Assembly (NCBI GenBank): GCA_951213105.1
Contig: OX578140.1
Coordinates: 123,621,649-123,685,648 of the forward strand
Direction: 5' to 3'
Length of the DNA stretch: 64,000 nt
Origin: Amaurobius ferox
Lineage: Eukaryota > Arthropoda > Arachnida > Araneae > Amaurobiidae
This document shows positions 34,260 to 48,057 of the stretch, in pieces (the first letter of the stretch is position 1; every line of letters begins with the position of its first letter). Made by a program: the position numbers and the translations under genes. The notes beneath the pieces were generated by a model, which made no database searches, was not told the origin of the DNA, and saw nothing but the letters and a program-made list of their open reading frames with translations.

Positions 34260-35574
34260 CATTTTTACTTGACTGACTTCTCTTTCGTTACAATAGGTGG
34301 CGATACCTTATTGGGTTTTACTCATAGTCTACCTTTCATTTGGGCGTTCAGGTCCTTACGTACTAAAGAAGGAAATCTTAAGATTTCTCAAATGGTACTC
34401 CTGCTTAATTAAATATTTGAGAAATAAATATTTGAGATTAAATATTACAGTTTGCTTTGTATCCTTGTTCATTATCATTTTTGTAGCTCCACGGACAGAG
34501 CGTCGTTGGACAGGCGAAGATCTATGTTTCGAATTTCGATTGAAACATTAGTTCTTTACTTGTGTTATGTTAGCTGTATAATTTTAGTGAAATTCGAAAG
34601 ATAGGTTAATAATTGGAACAGTTCACGTCACTTATGTATTGGATTAATTTCGTTCAGCGAATGACGAAGATTTCCGAAGAAGTTCGTGAAAGGGTTATTT
34701 TGCTATTCGTGCAAACAATCCAAAAGTTTTTCTGAAAAATGTAATTGCGTGATGAAATCTAATGACTGAAAAGTCTTTTTAAAGATGCTATAGAATTTGA
34801 TTATGGCTCTGATAAAGGGATTGCTTTTTTGAAATGTCTGGGGGTAAATGGTTTGTCTTTTCATTTAAGGCGTTTTCTTTGTCGTAAACTTTCAAAAGGA
34901 ACGCATAGATCGCATATTAACTGTGGCAACCTAAAGTAAAATAAGTTAATGTTGAAGTTTTAATTATAAATTCTTTAAAGATAATTATTATTTTAATATT
35001 AATAAATTCATCAATTTGACATGGCCGTTATTCTCATATAGTGGAATTATATTTAATGTACATTGCTATGTTGTGCCGCTATAAACCCTCCAATTATTTT
35101 ACTTTTCGTGTGAGTCCTGTAAAGGAATATTATTAAATTATTACAAAGATTAGACTAATTTAAACTTAACAATAACATTTATTAAAGATACAAAATACCT
35201 ATTCAATTCCAATACATTAACTATTCTTCCTATTAATTATTTATTAAGATAGAATGTGAGAGGAGAGCATGCGAGACCCTGAACCATATACCTAACGTAT
35301 TTATTAACCTGTGGATGATTGATGAACACATACCTTCAATCTGGGCCTTGTTAGCAGCACTTGGTCAATCACGTCTGTAGTTACACCCATCAACTCGAAG
35401 TGTAATGGCCACTCGTAACTTCATTGAATACTGCTAACTTAAACACTCCACTTATTTCATGCTATTAGGCAGTTCTATCCACAAGTCATCATAACATATC
35501 TGCACCAGTCAACTCTAAACGACTGTTCGCCAGCATCTTTCTTAAGTCATTTTAGTATATCTCATTTTTAAGTC
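34260..35574. other. Mostly unassigned; possible diverged repeat at about 34620-34950
   Basis: 34620-34950 shares scattered motifs in the same order with about 39130-39560: 'gtgatgaaa', 'gaattg.ttttt', 'tgatttgtcttttgat', 'aacg.a..catag' and 'actgtggcaac'. This suggests an old dispersed repeat. No gene is recognised. Confidence 0.4.
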
Positions 35575-35575
35575 A

Positions 35576-36875
35576 ACAAGAAAGATCAATCATGCTTAAA
35601 GCATTGATTATGAAACACTTTCCAACTTCAATGCAATTTTATTTAAAAAAGTCTAAAATGCAATACATTCCTCGGTAATATTTTAAAACTTATCACAATA
35701 CTACATTCATTTATTATATTTGAAAACTTAAACCTTCATTGAAAAAAATGCACTTCATTCAAATGACGGCATTGACATATAAATTGCCTGGTTTAAATAT
35801 CTCTAAAATGCGATACATTCCACAGTAATATTTTTAAAACTATCATTACTACGATAATTTATTATATTTGAAAACTTCATCGAAAACAACTGAAATTCAT
35901 TCAAATGACGTCATAGAAAAAATAACACGCCTAGATCTCTCTATAAAAACAGCATTTCATTCATAACTTTCTCCCATTCATTTCATTCATCACAATACTA
36001 TAATAATTTATTTTACTTAAATATTAAGACCATGGAGCTACAAGTAATTAAACTCTATGCTTAAAACTTCATCGAAAAAAATCGTTCTTCTCTTTGCAAA
36101 ATCAATGAATATTTCATTCATATCAGCCATGCAGACTCCATGGGCTAAATTATTTTGTGTTAAAGAAATACAGCAATTCTAATACAACTCATTCTACAAA
36201 TTTTGCTGTTTACATTTTACATAGGTGAAAAATAGGCTTCGTTGTAGAAATAATCAAATTTGGATGAGCATTTAAACTCAAATTTATTGTATTTGCGTTG
36301 TTTCAGTATGTAGATGCACAGAATTTAAGCAAATATGAAGTAGTTTTAGGACGGATACAACACTCAATATGAATTAGAAATAACTTAAAAAATCACGATT
36401 TTGAAACAAGATGGATGCCATATATCATTTTGAAGTGGGTCATGTGATCGTTTCATATCATGGTCACGTGATTGTTTCATATAAGAAGTGTAATTATTAT
36501 TTTAATTTTTATTTAAAAACTACTGAATATATTTCGGTGAATTTTTTTTTATATATTTTAAGGAACAATTTGAATATTATCTAAAATTTTCGAAGCAATT
36601 TGTGAATTTTAAATCCGCTTTTAAAATGTTTGAAAAATTAGGTCCCATAGGGTTCAATGTATTTCATTTTTTCAACCCGGGTTCAATCCAAAACTAATTG
36701 GGTGATATTATTCATTTATATTCCCATAGGTCCTACAGACCGTCTGAACAACATACTAAAATTTCATTTTGATTATGTCATTTTTACGGCAGTTATCGTG
36801 CTAACGGACAAACAGACAGACAGACAGAATGGACAAAGTCATAAACACTTTTCAACTTTGTTGTAAAGTGTTAAA
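35576..36875 (-). mobile_element. Family C element, near full length
   Basis: 3' end GATCAATCATGCTTAAAGCA complement at 35583 on; 5' palindrome at about 36845-36874; CTGT microsatellite complement at 36810-36830. TGACGTCA at 35906-35913. One CACGTG site near 36440 has mutated to CATGTG, the other (about 36463) is kept. About 1.3 kb, non-coding. Confidence 0.9.
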
Positions 36876-36899
36876 AATCATGATTGTCTTATTTCTGGT

Positions 36900-37020
36900 C
36901 TTCTCTTGTCTCAAAATTCCATCTGTCTTCTCCAGTGTCTGATCTCGTTCTCTTTTCGTCAATGTCTGATCTCGTTACTTTCTTCGTCAATGTCTGATCT
37001 CGTTCTCTGGTCACAGGCTG
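36900..37020 (+). repeat. Short tandem repeat, about 30-bp unit
   Basis: 'gtctgatctcgtt' recurs three times with 'cttcgtcaat' linkers between about 36938 and 37015. Confidence 0.75.
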
Positions 37021-37114
37021 TGTTTCCCTCGGCGGTGGTGGTGGGGAGTAACTCCGCCTTTACTTCCTTTTGGTGCTTACTGGCTACTCCTTACCCAATG
37101 GCACCAATGCACAT

Positions 37115-37195
37115 TTAGTACGACCCAGCTCAGCCCCTCTGGTATGGCACCCCTAAATGTATAGTCTTCTGACCTTCAGGTTCAAGTCCTAATAA
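37115..37195 (+). repeat. Weak tRNA-like relic
   Basis: 'cccagctcagcccctctggt' resembles a tRNA D arm, and AGGTTCAAGTCCT (about 37178-37190) fits the Pol III B box at a suitable distance. Acceptor pairing is not evident. It is probably the head of an old SINE or a tRNA pseudogene. Confidence 0.35.
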
Positions 37196-37847
37196 ACCTT
37201 GGTGACAGCCAGACTACACGCTTTGTTCGCCGTTCTGGCCGCAATAAATACTCACATAAAAGTGTTTCATCACATGTGAGAACAATTTCTGGTCTCACAG
37301 TAACTGTGAAACCTTTTAATGATTTCAGAAATTTATAATAGTTTTTGTACACACGAGAAAAATACGCATTTTTATTAAAGTAGTTTTATTTCAATTACAA
37401 TCTTAGTTTCTGTTTTAAATGCATTATGTCAGAAATTTGTTTGGTGTGATAAAAATATGAGTACATATGGTGAATAAATGAATGGGAAAAGCACTTAAAT
37501 TTGGTTAAATATTTTGTAGTGAGATATTTTGAAAGACATTCCAAGAAACTTTTACAAATAGTCAAATTCAAATCCAATAAGATCCCTAAGCTCCAGTCAG
37601 TTACGATTATCAAGTGTCCATTATCAAGTGTCCAAGTTATCATTTATATACATATAAATTTGTGTACATTTAAAATTATCGAGAAATATAAAGTTTGGTT
37701 CATTGAAATCAGTGAGATCTAGACTTCGAGATTTTGTAAAAAGATATTTATGAATATGAGAATATTTCAGACATTACAGTTTGCAACTTACAATGCAAAG
37801 TTTTGGTTAAAATATCATTAATATCTTGCCATGGAAATTGTTAGTTA
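37196..37847. other. Unassigned sequence
   Basis: AT-rich with overlapping open frames on both strands (37395-37722), none resembling a known protein. Confidence 0.5.
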
Positions 37848-37978
37848 TTACTTTCCTTATATACATAATGTATAAGGAAAGTATTGTGAAGGGGTCGAAA
37901 ATTCGAATTCGAGTTTTCGACGGGAGAGCACGTTTCAAACATCCCTGATCACGAATCAAACATTTTTGAAGTGATGTC

Positions 37979-38009
<31 letters not shown>

Positions 38010-38937
38010 GAAAGTATGTGTGTGTGTGTGTGAAAGTATGTGTGTGTGTGTGTGTGTGTGTGAAAGTATGTGTGTGTGTGTGTGTGTGTGTGAAAGTATG
38101 GTTGTGTGTGTGTGTGTCAGCGAGTCTATGCAGACGATTATCACGAGCGAATTTAGCGATTCTAATGAAATTTGGTACAAAAATCACAATCCGTGAATAC
38201 TGGAAGCCTATTGTTTTTAAATCCAATCGAATGTTCAGAACCCCCTAAATTTTCGAGTGAAATTTTGAAAAAATCATCAAAAAGTCAAAACCTTTAATAA
38301 AGTTACGCAAATAGACAATTCTTATGTAATGTTTCCTTAGAAAATGATTGACATAAACTGTAGAACGCTAGCATTAACCGTTCTCAAATAAATTTATCAA
38401 AAAATCAAGTAAAATAAAAAAAAAATGTTGACTCTTAAGAAATATGTTCACTTTTCATATGTTTAATCATGCGATAAATTTGGTGATATCATTCTCGTAG
38501 ATCTAACTTGTTCCATTCACGAGAAAATATACTTTGAGTAATACTTTTGTATTTGAACGCCAATAGTCATTTATTTGCTGTAAGAATAACTTATTTCTCC
38601 ATCCATAACGCTTGGTGATTTTGGCGACGTATTTGGCAGAATGTCGCCAACTTGGCAACTTTTTTTTGACAACAACGTTTGGCGAGATTTTGGCGACGAA
38701 ATTGATGGAAATTTTCCAACTTGGCGACTTTTTTAAATATTGCTAAATTGACGACAAACTCGCCAAATGGATAAAAATGACGCTAAATCAATGAAAATGA
38801 CGACTCACTGACTAATATTCAATATCTTGGAAAGAATATAAGTATCTACTATAAGAATAACATTTTTTTAAACTGTAAAAGTAGTAAATTCATTGCATTA
38901 TATAAGGAAAGTTATGTGCTGCCCACATCAGATTTTT
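37848..38937 (+). mobile_element. Family A element with a four-block microsatellite
   Basis: 5' palindrome at 37850-37882. The (TG)n tract (37978-38118) is split three times by 'aaagtatg', so the CA/TG module has itself been duplicated. The TTGGCGA-rich 3' third also holds an extra block (38660-38740). Ends CCCACATCAGATTTTTTT. Confidence 0.9.
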
Positions 38938-40204
38938 TTATATTATTATGCAGTTAAAAAAATTACTTTAAAAATATTCCCGATAGCACATCAGAATTTC
39001 AAATAGTTTGGGATCTTAAAAAAATGTTAACAGCATAGATATTTGTGCAATGTAAAAGAAATTTGAGAATTCTAAACACTTTAACGCTTATTTATTTGAT
39101 GGATTAAATTTCAAGCAGCAGCTGAAAAATAATTCCCAAGAAGTTTATTATGAAAGATCCATTTTGAAATTGGATGCAGAACTTTTAAAGTCGTCACGTT
39201 TTTCAAGATATGGCTCCATTTTTTGAAAACCGAAATACGTGATGAAACTCACCACTAATTTTTTTTTAAGAATGACAATTAATTGGATGTGGATACTAAC
39301 AAAGGAATTGTTCTTTTGGTCTCTAGAGAGATAAGAAAATTGCGGAGGGCATGATTTGTCTTTTGATAATAGAACACTTTATTTTGGTAATACCATGAAA
39401 ACGAACTCATAGTCTGAATGCTAATGATGGAAGCTTTTGATGCTTATAAAGTTTTCTTATGACCTCGTTTTTGAAGGAACAGGGAGTTCTGATAAATTAA
39501 AAATAAAAGAATAGTACAATTTTAATTGGTTTCTTTAAGACTGTGGCAACTAAAATGGTGACAACTTTATTGGGGGGAACTATAAATTAGGTTAAAGTAA
39601 TTGAATGGCCTATGATCGGATACACTGAATTGGTGAATTCGAATATTCTAAAAAATATTCTTACCGCTTAACTCACCTTTATACAGTCATACTGAAAGTC
39701 ATACTCACCTTTAAACAGTCATACTAATCATACTGAAAGGTAAGCACTAACTATACTGGCAACTTAAATTATTTCGACATTAAGTGTTGCTGTTGTATAA
39801 TACGTATAATTATATATTATTAGAAAATTATTCCGCTGACGAATGTAATTAAAAGTAGAAACTCATTTTATTAATCGTATTAATATATTTAAAATACAAA
39901 TATTTGATTATTATGTTCCAAATGCAGATATATTTTTACCGTATTTGGAAGTAATTTTTTTTATGAGAGCGTTTATTTCAAAGTTTTATTTTGCATCATA
40001 CTCAAAAATACAAATATTCGAAAACTCATTACTGGCTTATATAAAATCAAGTTCATATTTCGCTTTAAATCAAGTGTTATGCATTCACTGAATTTCTGAA
40101 TACCTTAAACTTTCAAAGAAGAAATAATCACAAATAGGAACGACATATAGAAAATAACTTTCTAGCTATATAGTAAAGTGATTAAACGGCCGTTAGATAC
40201 AGTA
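38938..40204. other. Mostly unassigned; possible diverged repeat at about 39130-39560
   Basis: 39130-39560 is the partner of the weak repeat at 34620-34950. The rest is AT-rich with no recognised gene. Confidence 0.4.
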
Positions 40205-41174
40205 AACAAGAAAAATTAATCATGCATAAAGCATTGATTATGAAACACTTTCCAACTGAAATGCAATTTTATTTAAACATCTCTAAAATGCGATGCATTC
40301 AGGGCTGATATATTAAAAATTATCATAATACTACAGTAATTTATTATACTTGAAAACTTAAAACTTCATGGAAAAAAATGAACTTTATTCAAATGACGTC
40401 ATCGAAATATAAATCGTCTGGCTCTCTATGTAAAAGCAATGGATATTTTATTCATATCACTTATGTTTGAGACTCCAGAGATAAATAATTTTGCGTGAAA
40501 AAATTCAGCAATTCCTATACAGCACATCGCTTGTTTACATTCTGTATCCATTAAAATTAGGCTTCGTTGTAGAAATAATCAAACTTTGATGATCATTTAA
40601 ACTCAAATATTGTAATTGCGTTAGCGCAGAATATAGATGCATAGAAAATACTCAAAATTAAAGCGGTTTTAGGAGGGATGCAACACTAAATATAAATTTA
40701 AAAGAACTTTAAAAATCACGATTTTTACATGGGGAAAAAAGGATGGATGCCATATTTTATTTTGAAGTGAGTCATATGATCTCGTCATATAATATCGGTG
40801 TAATTATTATTTTAATTTTTATTTAAAAAAACCATCGAACATTTTTTGTTGAAATTTTTTTCATACATTTTATGGGATAATCTGAATATTTTCTAAAATG
40901 TTTGAAGCAATTTGTGAATTTTAACCTCGCTTAAAAATATTTGAAAAATTAGGTCCCATAGGGTTCAATGCATTTCATTTTTTCAATCCGTGTTAAATCC
41001 GAAACTAATTGGGTGATATTATTCATTTTCATTCCCATATGTCCCACAAACCGTCTTAACAATATACTCACATTTCAATTTGATAAAGTCGTTTTATGGC
41101 AGTTATCTTGCGAACGGAGAGACAGAATGAAAAAAGTCATATACATTTTACAACTATGTTGGAAAATGTTAAAA
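40205..41174 (-). mobile_element. Family C element, diverged and internally deleted
   Basis: It retains the 3' stem-loop area (40215-40240), TGACGTCA (40394-40401) and the 5' palindrome area (about 41148-41173, with changes). The microsatellite is reduced to 'gagagacag', the CACGTG sites are degraded, and about 300 bp are missing compared with other copies. It is the oldest-looking C copy. Confidence 0.8.
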
Positions 41175-41732
41175 ATAAGGGAACAACCGGTTTTTTAAGA
41201 TACACGAGTAATAGCACCAACTAAATTCTAAAAATATGTGCAATGATTTGTAAAAATACCTGTGAATAAAAAATGAAGAAAAAAGAAACAACCGGTACGA
41301 AAGCCAGATAAGCTAGTTTCATAAAAACAATCAACTTACTGTAAAAATAACAGTAGATAAACGTCAGAATTAAGATAACAAAAATTGAATGAAAGCAACC
41401 GGTATCAGAAAGCTACATGAGCAAATTCATCAACTAAATTCAAATAACTTTCTATCAAACACTTTAAATACCAAGAAATAAAAGAACTGCGGAGTTAAAA
41501 TGAACATGACATAAAATTAAGAAGTATGTGACTAGTTTCGGAAACTGTATATGCGGAAGTTGAAAGTGGTTGAAAGTCATTGAAGTGGACGAAAGATTGA
41601 AAGTGCAAAACAAATGCTTTCGCCGTCTCTTTCTGTTTGAGATGAAATAATAATTATTTGCATTTAATTTAGGCTATCCATTTTTTTTGCTCTATTTATT
41701 CTTCCCTGCCACTTTTCATACAAGATTTATTT
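41175..41732. other. Unassigned sequence
   Basis: AT-rich; 'caaccggta' recurs at about 41291 and 41397. No gene is recognised. Confidence 0.45.
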
Positions 41733-41863
41733 TATTACTTTCCTTATATACATAATGTAAAAGGAAAGTATTGTGACGGGGTCGAAAATTCGAATTCGAG
41801 TTTTCGACGGGAGAACACGTTTCAAGCATCCCTGATCACGAATCGAACATTTTTGAAGTGATG

Positions 41864-41897
<34 letters not shown>

Positions 41898-42666
41898 TCT
41901 GTGGAGACGATATCTCTCGAACGAATGGAGCGATTCGAATGAAATTTGGTACAAAAATCACAATCCGAGAATACTGGAAGTCTATTGTTTTAAAACACAA
42001 TCGAATGTTCAGAACCCCCCTAAATTTGGGAGTGAAATTTTTAAAAAATCATAAAAATCAAAACCTTTAATAAAGTTACGCAAATAGACATTTTTTATGT
42101 AAATTATCCTTAGAAAACGATTAACATGAACTTTAGAACGCTAGCATGAACCGTTTTCGAGATATTGCACATTTTTCAAATAAATTTGTCAAAATATCCC
42201 ATAAATTAAAAACAAATATTAACTGTTAAGAAACATGTTCACTTTTCACATGTAATATTATGCGATAAATTGGGTGACATCATTCTTGTGGATCTAACTT
42301 GTTCCATTTACGAGAAAAGCTATTTTGAGTAATACTTTTGTATTTGAACGCCAATAGTTATTTATCCGCTGTAAGAATAACTTATTTCTCAGTCCATAAT
42401 GCTTGGCGAGATTTTGGTGACGAATTTAACGGAATGTCGCCAACTTGGCGACATTTTTAAATGTTGCCAAGTTAACGAAAATCTCGCCAAATGGATAAAA
42501 ATGACGCTAAATCAATGAAAATGACGACTCATTGAAGAGAATTCAATATCTTGGAATGAATATAAGTATCTAATATATAAGAATAACATTGTTTTTTAAC
42601 TGTAAAAGTAGTAAATTCATTGCATTATATATGGAAAGTCATGTGCTGCTCACATCAGATTTTTTT
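41733..42666 (+). mobile_element. Family A element
   Basis: Full-length, 0.93 kb. The microsatellite is (TG)n then (AG)n (41866-41897). The 3' end reads GCTCACATCAGATTTTTT, with one change in the loop/stem region. Confidence 0.9.
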
Positions 42667-42809
42667 ACTAATTGTAGCAAAATTATGTTTCGCACACAGC
42701 AAACATTTCAAAGATTTCGTAATAAAAATATGAAGATAAATCTGTTTGAGTGACTATAAAAATTAGATCCAAGTCACGTCTTATTTGGAAGTAGTTGTCA
42801 CATTTTTTT

Positions 42810-43150
42810 TTATCAAGATGATGAATGAACTTTTAAAAAATAACAGCCCGAATTCGCTTCCTTTCAAATACATTTTTCTCTTACTTCTTTCCTGCGATGT
42901 ATTGACCTTCCGATGCTGTTATTGTCTTAGAACCTAGTATACATGGATAAAGTCCTTTGCGATAGATAAACGCGAAGGATGAAGGATACAGACACTGAGT
43001 GGATTGAGAAAAACGTTGCAAAGAAAAATTTGCCTCATCAGCTGCGAAAATTAAATCGCTTAGAATTCTTTTTTTTCTTGCGGTACTTGCAACATGTTGG
43101 AATGATAAATGACACAGCAATAGGTAGGTCGCTTCCGCTCAATGCCATCA
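42810..43150 (+). repeat. Diverged dispersed repeat, partner of 57560-57890
   Basis: 'gatgatgaatgaacttttaaaaaataacag' corresponds to the 57566 stretch 'gatgatgaatgactgtttgaaaaataacag' (each quoted in part). Further matches follow in order: 'cttcctt', 'gatg.atta' and 'gttggaatgat.aatg'. Neither copy has visible termini or a clear protein. Confidence 0.55.
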
Positions 43151-44093
43151 TTTATATGTTCTTAAAACCGTGACGATGGTAAATATATATTTCTGAAATA
43201 AACATTTGTAGAGATATTTTGTAGAGATATACACACAAGAAATGTGTTGTTTAAATGAATTTGAGTTATCTTTTGAAGATTTCCTTTTGTCGGTAGGAAG
43301 TGAAGGACTGCTTGCCTCTTGCATTAATTTTTTTCCGCATCAGAAAAAGGGGCTCATTTTCATTTTGATGTGAATAACATATATTCATGGGGTTTTATGA
43401 CGAAAATATGAGATTTCGGATAATACATTTTGGACGCTTATACTTCCAAATCTAATAGATGAAAATGTAAATAATTTTTCTTGTTTTGTCGAAAATATCG
43501 TCCAGATTATGAATATGTAAAAATAATTTTCATGTTTTAATATTTTGTACATTCGAAGAAACTTAAAAAAGTACCTGTCCGAGCGAGTGTTTTATTTCAT
43601 TTTTTTAGTTTTACTTGAAATATCTTTGAAACTATAAAATATAGTTATAAATAGTAAACGCTGAAAGTATGCGTTAAGAAATTTAGTTTCAAAATCTATA
43701 TTTATTTTTAAATAAAGATTTTATGGTTTTTGAAAATTTTTCGTTTTCCAAGTTTGTAATGCTTATATCTTAAAAACTAAAGGTGCTAGTTATGAACAAT
43801 AAGCAAGAATTTGTAACTTTTATAATGCCCTACAAATGTATATATTTGGAAAGCGTCATAGTTTTCGAAGTATAGTTATATTTTAACCCGTGTTTTCCAA
43901 TCGGTGGGATAGCTCTATTTAAAATATCACGATTGTTGCAGCTTAATCTGTTTATTCTCTCCTTAGTGAAATATTTGGTATATAAGCACGATATATTTTA
44001 ATTTGTTTAAAGACATTAGGAGGTCAAATGAACTTGGGTATTCTAGAGAGGTTTAACATACATACATACAATTTGATACGCGAGTCCGGCGCA
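43151..44093. other. Unassigned sequence
   Basis: AT-rich; no gene or repeat boundary is recognised. Confidence 0.5.
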
Positions 44094-44423
44094 TTAGCAG
44101 ACGATTTCACGATGTCTTCTATAGACTAAAAAAGCAATACACATAAAACGTACATTGGACAAGACAGATAAAATAGACAAAGGGACACACATATTTGTTA
44201 AGAACAGAATGTGTTTCAGAGTCTCCTCTTCCACATAGCAAACAAGGCATTTCTTGGAGTCAGTTACGTGAAATCTATTCAAGTAGGTCTGGGTGACTAT
44301 GTGACCTATCCTAGCCTTAGCAGCAAAAGTGGAAACCATTCTATGGATTTTTCTGAAATAATTATAAAGAGGTTTAATGAGTGGTGAGGTTTTAACAGAA
44401 TAGATAGAAATATACGTATTCAA
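44094..44423 (-). pseudogene. Probable non-LTR retrotransposon C-terminal fragment
   Basis: The 109-residue frame contains RIGHIVTQTYLNRFHVTDSK, then CLVCYVEEETLKHILF. A G-H...YL.RFH...S..C..C..EE...H.L pattern is typical of the region downstream of the reverse transcriptase in Jockey/R1-type LINEs. No RT or endonuclease lies upstream, so this is a fragment. No poly(A) or TSD is seen. Confidence 0.6.
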
Positions 44424-44700
44424 GTATGTATATATGTGCCGTAAGGTAAGTTTATAGATTACTTGAATATAAAATCTTACTATATATGAATACAGATGAT
44501 GTTTCCATAAGCCGTGTAGTATATATTCTTCGATGAATTTTAGCAGGTTTGATTCTCTTCGTCCATAAAAATCTGACTATAGAACGATGTTCCTCAACGG
44601 TGCAATCAACGATTGGAGCATCCATCTTTACAAGGAAATGATTTCAACGCAGCTAATACTGGAGCACTGAACGACGCGCGATCAGACTTGTCTGTGAGGT
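44424..44700. other. Unassigned sequence
   Basis: This may continue the LINE fragment, but no frame can be followed. Confidence 0.4.
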
Positions 44701-44704
44701 TTTT

Positions 44705-44783
44705 ATATAATTCATATTATTCATATTTTCATATTATTCATATTTTCATATTATTCATATTTTCATATTATTCAGTTTTCATC
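44705..44783 (+). repeat. Tandem repeat, unit ATTATTCATATTTTCAT
   Basis: Four to five near-identical 17-18-bp units. The right edge meets a scrap of family A ('gttatcgtctccacag.ctca', 44790-44815). Confidence 0.85.
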
Positions 44784-44861
44784 ACGTAAGTTATCGTCTC
44801 CACAGTCTCACGGACACACGCACGCACATATATTTTAAGAATTTTAATTTACTTGTGTTAT

Positions 44862-46027
44862 ATTTGAAAACTTAAAACTTCATAGAAAAAAATGAACTTC
44901 ATTCAAATGACGGCATTGAAATATAAATGGCCTGGTTTAAACATCTCTAAAATACGATACATTCCTCGATAATATTTTTTAAATTATCATAATACTACAA
45001 TAATTTATTATATTTGAAAACTTCATCGAAAACAACTGAAATTTATTCAAATGAAGTCATCGAAATATAACACGCCTGGCTCTCTCTATAAAAGCAGCAT
45101 TTCATTCATAAACACTTGTCCATTCATTTCATTCATCACAATACTATAATAATTTATTTTATTTAAAAACTTAAGACCATGGAGGTACGAGTAATTAAAC
45201 TCTATGCTTAAAATTTCATCCAAAAAATCGTCCTTCTCTCTGTAAAATTAATGAATATTTCATTCATATCAGCTATATTGCAGACTCCATGAGTCAAATA
45301 ATTTTGCGTTAAAGAAATGCAGCAATTCTTATACAACTTATTCTACATATTTTGCTGTTTACATTTTCCATAAGTGGAAACTAGGCTTCGTTGTAGAAAT
45401 AATCAAATTCGGATGATCATTTAAACTCAAATATATTGTAATTGTGTTATTTCAGCATGTAGATGTACAGAATTTAAGCAAAAATAAAGCGGTTTAAGGT
45501 CGGATACAACACTCAATATGAATGAAAAAGAACTTTTAAAAATCACGATTTTGACACAAGATGGATGCCATATTTCATTTTGAAGTGGGTCACGTGATCT
45601 CTTCATATGGTGGTCACGTGATAGCTTCATATAAGATGTGTAATTATTATTTTAATTTTTATTTAAAAAACTACTGAATATATTTTGCTGAAATTTTTTT
45701 TATATATTTTATGGGATAATTTGAATATTGCCTAAAATTTTCGAAGCAATTTGTGAATTTTAAATCCGCTTAAAAAATGTTTGAAAAATTAGATCCCATA
45801 GGGTTCAATGTATTTCATTTTTTCAACCCGGGTTCAATCCAAAACTAATTGGGTGATATTATTCATTTATATTCCCATAGTCCCACAGACCCTCTGAACA
45901 ACATACTAAAATTTCATTTTGATTAAGTCAGTTTTACGGCAGTTACCGTGCTAACAGACAGACAGACAGACAGACAGACAGAATGAACAAAGTCATAAAC
46001 ACTTTTCAACTTTGTTGTAAAGTGTTA
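44862..46027 (-). mobile_element. Family C element, 3'-truncated
   Basis: It begins inside the C 3' region ('tatttgaaaacttaaaactt') and so lacks the terminal stem-loop. The 5' palindrome is at about 45998-46027 and the microsatellite at 45958-45982. The CACGTG pair is at about 45590 and 45614. TGACGTCA has changed to TGAAGTCA. Confidence 0.88.
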
Positions 46028-48057
46028 ATAAAATAATCTGAAGTGAAAATTTGAAATCAAAATTGACTCCACGACCAGCTTATGAAAAATATAAATAAAA
46101 TATTATAAATAAAACAGGTACTAAATAGGTATGAAATTTTTTCTTTCCCTCTTTCCCGGTTCTATATATAAGGTAAGCAATTGAAAACAGAATTACATGT
46201 GGTGAAAGATTGGTAAGTATAATCCCTTAATTGCACCCTTAGATTAAAATTTCAAGTGTTATAAATCATATATGAAATACAGGTACTTAAGGTATTAATC
46301 CCCTTGTTCCATGCATAAACATATACATGGTGTAAATGCATGAATAGTGTATATAAAGAAAAGTTTCAAACAGAAAAAATTACTCATGGAGCTAGGCCTT
46401 TCTGGCTCCCATAAATTTTTGTAAATGAATATAATTGAAAATAGTGAAGAAAGTGAAAAGCATTTCCGAAACCATGTACGTTGTCAAGGGCCATATCTGG
46501 TTCGGTAATGCTGAAACTTCTACGTTTCTGTGTGCAAAACTGTAAATTGTATTACAGAAATTTTGCACATGGCTCGACGTAGAAGAAAGTAGATAACGGA
46601 TCAGATATATTTATAAAAATAATCAAAGATTATAATCAAATATACCAGCTTGATGCCTTGTAATATTTAAATGAGAATACAATGTAATGTTTAAAAGATG
46701 AAAAAGAATGAGAACAAAATAACATAAATTGAGTTACCGCATGTTCTGTATACCTTGGAGATATATATATATATATACACACACACATACACACACACAT
46801 ATATATATTGTTATATATATTATATATGTGTGTGTGTTTTGATTGACTAGTATCCCTGCCTCACAATCATTATGGTGGTAAAGGTATAGCTTTTGCTCTC
46901 CTAAAATCCCCAGACACATGCGGATTAATTACGTAATACAAGACCTTCGAATGAAACCTCTAAAAAACAATGTTTTTTGCATTTACTTGTTTTTCTTATT
47001 TTATGATATTTTCGTCGCTAGCTAATGCACTACTTGGCTTGATTGGAAGATAACAACGTTCTTAATTAAGTCTTATGTAATTGTTTGAGGCTATTTTTTA
47101 TTTTCTTTCAGACAACACTTTTCTGATATGGAAAATGTAGACAAAACTTAGTTTCATTTTGCAGGAATTCATGATGTTCAGAATTATATAATTTCTTTTA
47201 AGAAAAGGTCTATAATGTGACATTCTGTTTAATACTTTTACGAATATGTAAAAAGTTTCACTGTTCTTCGCCTCTATTGAAATAATACATAAAGTACCTT
47301 TGCTTCTATTCAATGAGTCTTCTATTCGAGGAACACCTTTACAGGCAGCCATTCTTATTATGTGAATGTAGGAGTGCCGCATTTTTTTAAATTTTGGAGC
47401 GGAGTTGCCAGATTTGGCGATTTATTATTAGTTTGGCGACTTTTCGAATGTACTAGAACTTTATCGAAATAACGAATATTCCGGGAAATACGAGCCTTTC
47501 AGGCAGTTTCTACGTAGAGTATATAAAAGGCACCATCGCTCAATTGGAAAGTAGTTGACGAGATACACGCTAAAGTCAATTGTGAGATACGTCAGTGTTT
47601 TGAGAATGGCATCTGCTATCTTGAGCATTTAGCTGAGCACGTCGCATCAATATTCTTTTACATTTTTTAACTTCTATTAAAAAGAGATGCTTGATCTAGA
47701 AATTTGCCTTTTCTTTCTAACTCTAGAAAATTTTTATACGAAAACTAATTAATCTTTAATTCAAATGTAAAAGTTTTGTAAAATCCATTATACAAATGGA
47801 GTTGGAGGGAATGAAATTCGGACAATTTGTTGATACGAATAATTTCGTAACAACAACGTAACTAGCGACGCAACTAGCGACGCAATTAGCGATGCAACAT
47901 AGCAAAGCTTTTCAAAAGACGACCAAGGCGGCTCATTTAATATATGTAATGAAAAAAATAGAATCGATTTTTTTAAAATGCACTTTTTTTCTGAACTACG
48001 CGGATGGATTTAATGAGCATAAAATCTCTTGAAACACAAAATTTGTTTCGATGATAT
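46028..48057. other. Unassigned sequence with an AT/CA/TG inverted tract
   Basis: 46759-46838 holds (AT)n(AC)n followed by (AT)n(GT)n and can fold on itself. At 47868-47903 'aactagcgacgc' recurs three times. At about 47400-47450 'ttggcga' motifs recall family A. No gene is recognised. Confidence 0.45.
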